Assembly: GCA_002796025.1 (NCBI GenBank)
Contig: PCVQ01000051.1
Location: forward strand, 1 to 6,848
Reading direction: 5' to 3'
DNA length: 6,848 nucleotides
From: Candidatus Peregrinibacteria bacterium CG11_big_fil_rev_8_21_14_0_20_46_8
Lineage (GTDB): Bacteria; Patescibacteriota; Gracilibacteria; UBA1369; UM-FILTER-53-11
A program made the position numbers and the translations under genes. Under the pieces are notes generated by a model that had not been told where the DNA came from, did not search any database, and saw only the letters and a program-made list of their open reading frames with translations. This document shows, piece after piece, positions 5,484 through 6,848 of this stretch (position 1 is its first letter; each line of letters starts with the position of its first letter).

Positions 5484-5489
5484 TATAAT
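5484..5489 (+). promoter_or_regulatory. -10 element TATAAT for corA, leaderless spacing
   Basis: A perfect TATAAT lies six bases before the ATG at 5496, so transcription should begin on the start codon. It is flanked by CCGG on both sides (5480-5483 and 5492-5495). There is no good -35 at 16-18 bases; TTGACA at 5440-5445 is too far away. A leaderless corA leaves no room for a Mg2+ riboswitch. Confidence 0.55.
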
Positions 5490-5495
5490 AGCCGG

Positions 5496-6560
5496 ATGCA
5501 TACGAATCTAAAAAAGCACGCGAAAAAGGCCGGCCAACCGCCCGGTACGGTTATATATACCGGTCAAAAACGACAAGATGATTGCGATATTACAATTATC
5601 GATTATAACCAAGACGAGTGCACCGTATATGAGCATCAAAAAGACAAAGCTTGTCTCCCCTTTTTAAAATCAACAACAAATACTTGGATTAACATTAATG
5701 GAATTCATGATGTTGAACTCATTAAGTTTTTTGGTGAACACCTGCAAATTCACCCGCTCACACTCGAAGATATTGCAAATACAACACAGCGTCCAAAAAT
5801 TGAGGAGTATCCGGAATATCTTTTCATTGTGCTCAAGATGATTTCGTATAATGAAAAGACGCGCGAATTAGACACTGAACAGATCAGTCTCATTGTTACT
5901 ACAAACACGGTAATTAGTTTTCAGGAACGGGCCGGCGACATTTTTGACCCGCTTCGGCGGCGCTTGCAAAATGCCGGTTCACATCTCCGCAAAGCGGCAG
6001 CAGATCATCTTGCCTATGCAATTATCGATACCACCATCGATCACTATTTTAGCGTTTTAGAATCCATTTCAAATGAGATTGAGGAAGTTGAAACAAAGCT
6101 GCTCAACGATCCGGACAACACAATACTCCATCGTATTCATAAACTTAAAAACCAGATGATTGGCTTACGTAAGACCGTTTGGCCAATGCGTGAATTAATA
6201 AATGATTTTATTCGAAGTGAATCGGCGTTTATTCAAAAATCAACGCATATTTATTTGCGCGATGCATATGACCATACGATTCAAGTGATTGATACCGTTG
6301 AAACATTCCGTGACCTTATTGCGGGCATGCTCGATATCTATCTTTCAAATTTGAGCAACCGCATGAACAGCATTATGAAGGTGCTGACAATCATTGCGAC
6401 GATTTTTATTCCACTGACATTTATTACCGGACTCTATGGTATGAACTTCGAACACATGCCCGAACTTACCTATCCTTGGGCATATCCGGCGGTGCTTGGA
6501 TTTATGCTTCTGGTTGCCGGCGGCATGCTAGCTTACTTTAAGCGCAGGCGCTGGCTCTGA
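5496..6560 (+). CDS. corA: CorA family magnesium/divalent-cation transporter
   Basis: This 354-residue protein forms a homopentameric channel for Mg2+, and possibly Co2+ or Ni2+, in the inner membrane. The large N-terminal cytosolic domain includes HPLTLEDIANTTQRPKIEEY (86-105), the most conserved soluble segment. It is followed by the long stalk helix with ISNEIEEVETKL and LRKTVWPMRELI (214-235 region). TM1 spans about 296-314 and ends in the signature YGMNF, with GMN at 315-317. The periplasmic loop then reads EHMPELTYPW, TM2 spans about 328-347, and the tail KRRRWL is basic, as the family requires. Length and order are standard. The perfect -10 box six bases upstream supports this start. 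The last 33 bases overlap the convergent kinase-like gene. Confidence 0.96.
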   Translation: MHTNLKKHAKKAGQPPGTVIYTGQKRQDDCDITIIDYNQDECTVYEHQKDKACLPFLKSTTNTWININGIHDVELIKFFGEHLQIHPLTLEDIANTTQRPKIEEYPEYLFIVLKMISYNEKTRELDTEQISLIVTTNTVISFQERAGDIFDPLRRRLQNAGSHLRKAAADHLAYAIIDTTIDHYFSVLESISNEIEEVETKLLNDPDNTILHRIHKLKNQMIGLRKTVWPMRELINDFIRSESAFIQKSTHIYLRDAYDHTIQVIDTVETFRDLIAGMLDIYLSNLSNRMNSIMKVLTIIATIFIPLTFITGLYGMNFEHMPELTYPWAYPAVLGFMLLVAGGMLAYFKRRRWL

Positions 6561-6848
6561 GGTGCGGAGAGCTTCTTGATGCATGAGATCACGAATCTCG
6601 GTGCTATTTTGCGGACGCTTTTCGGGTATCGGATTTAAACCTTCCACAACACACTGAATCAGTCCAAAGAAACGCTCTTGAAGAGATGACGGAAAGTAAG
6701 AAATTAAAGCCTGCAAGTCTCGACGTCCAAACATCAATGAAGCATCTCTCAAACTACGGCCTGCTGCGACATTCACCAGATCGCGAACGATTCCCGATAT
6801 TGCGTAGAGATCGCTCACACGAGAATAACCGGGACCATCTTTAACTTC
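6528..6848 (-). CDS. Partial protein, probable Ser/Thr protein kinase C-lobe
   Basis: The minus strand is open from the right edge to a TAG at 6528-6530, giving 106 residues of the C-terminus. Near the edge DGPGYSR is followed by SDLYAISGIVRDL, which resembles kinase subdomain IX (SDvYslGvil). Some 60 residues on, LIQCVVEGLNPIPEKRPQNSTEIRDLM resembles subdomain XI, with the conserved Arg before Pro in EKRP. The region between is longer and less typical than average, and the catalytic loop is outside the window, so whether it is an active kinase cannot be judged. A GTG at 6818 is only an internal codon of this frame; the true start lies beyond the edge. It ends inside corA (33-base tail-to-tail overlap), and its Ala/Pro/Lys tail is encoded opposite the end of corA. 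Confidence 0.55.
   Translation of the reverse strand, partial: EVKDGPGYSRVSDLYAISGIVRDLVNVAAGRSLRDASLMFGRRDLQALISYFPSSLQERFFGLIQCVVEGLNPIPEKRPQNSTEIRDLMHQEALRTSEPAPALKVS

Noticed and set aside
1..6848. CRISPR arrays, insertion sequences, transposases, toxin-antitoxin or phage genes
   Set aside because: No regularly spaced repeats, terminal inverted repeats or relevant protein motifs were seen on either strand.

Overview
The window looks like a compact, gene-dense piece of a small bacterial genome, most likely a member of the Patescibacteria (CPR). That placement is an inference from the gene content, the frequent gene overlaps, the scarcity of Shine-Dalgarno sequences and the divergent ribosomal proteins; no phylogenetic marker in the window settles it. 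TGA is used as a normal stop in several genes (ending at 3607, 4071 and 6560), so the UGA=Gly code of Gracilibacteria/Absconditabacteria is excluded. No intergenic stretch exceeds 300 bases; the longest is about 150 bases (519-666).

Layout. At the left edge a site-2-type M50 metalloprotease runs off the window on the minus strand (1-194). It is divergent from rpmB (bL28, 315-518), which has its own sigma70-like promoter. A GC-rich, partly repetitive non-coding stretch (577-656) precedes tRNA-Ser(GGA) (667-756). Immediately behind the tRNA is a co-directional cluster of two tandem, non-identical RibD_C/DHFR-fold reductases (783-1385 and 1397-1954) and a small YdeI/OmdA-family protein (1938-2255). 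A new promoter then starts an overlapping envelope/RNA cluster: DedA membrane protein (2307-2891), family 2 glycosyltransferase (2861-3607) and TrmH/SpoU RNA methyltransferase (3604-4071). Another promoter drives rpmG (probable bL33, 4117-4311), which overlaps an AlkD-like DNA glycosylase (4301-5020). A small lipoprotein (5034-5459) and a CorA Mg2+ transporter (5496-6560) follow. A minus-strand gene whose visible end resembles the C-lobe of a Ser/Thr protein kinase (6528-6848) enters from the right edge and overlaps corA tail to tail by 33 bases.

How it works together. The genes are mostly housekeeping and envelope functions: ribosome (bL28, bL33, tRNA-Ser), RNA modification, DNA alkylation repair, membrane and envelope (DedA, GT2, lipoprotein, CorA, M50 protease). 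The oxidoreductase/YdeI group behind the tRNA looks like accessory cargo. The most striking non-coding pattern is that -10 hexamers lie exactly 6 bases upstream of the start codons at 783, 5034 and 5496, and 9 bases upstream of 4117. This places transcription start on, or a few bases before, the ATG and predicts leaderless or near-leaderless mRNAs. I found no CRISPR array, insertion sequence or clearly novel multi-gene system.
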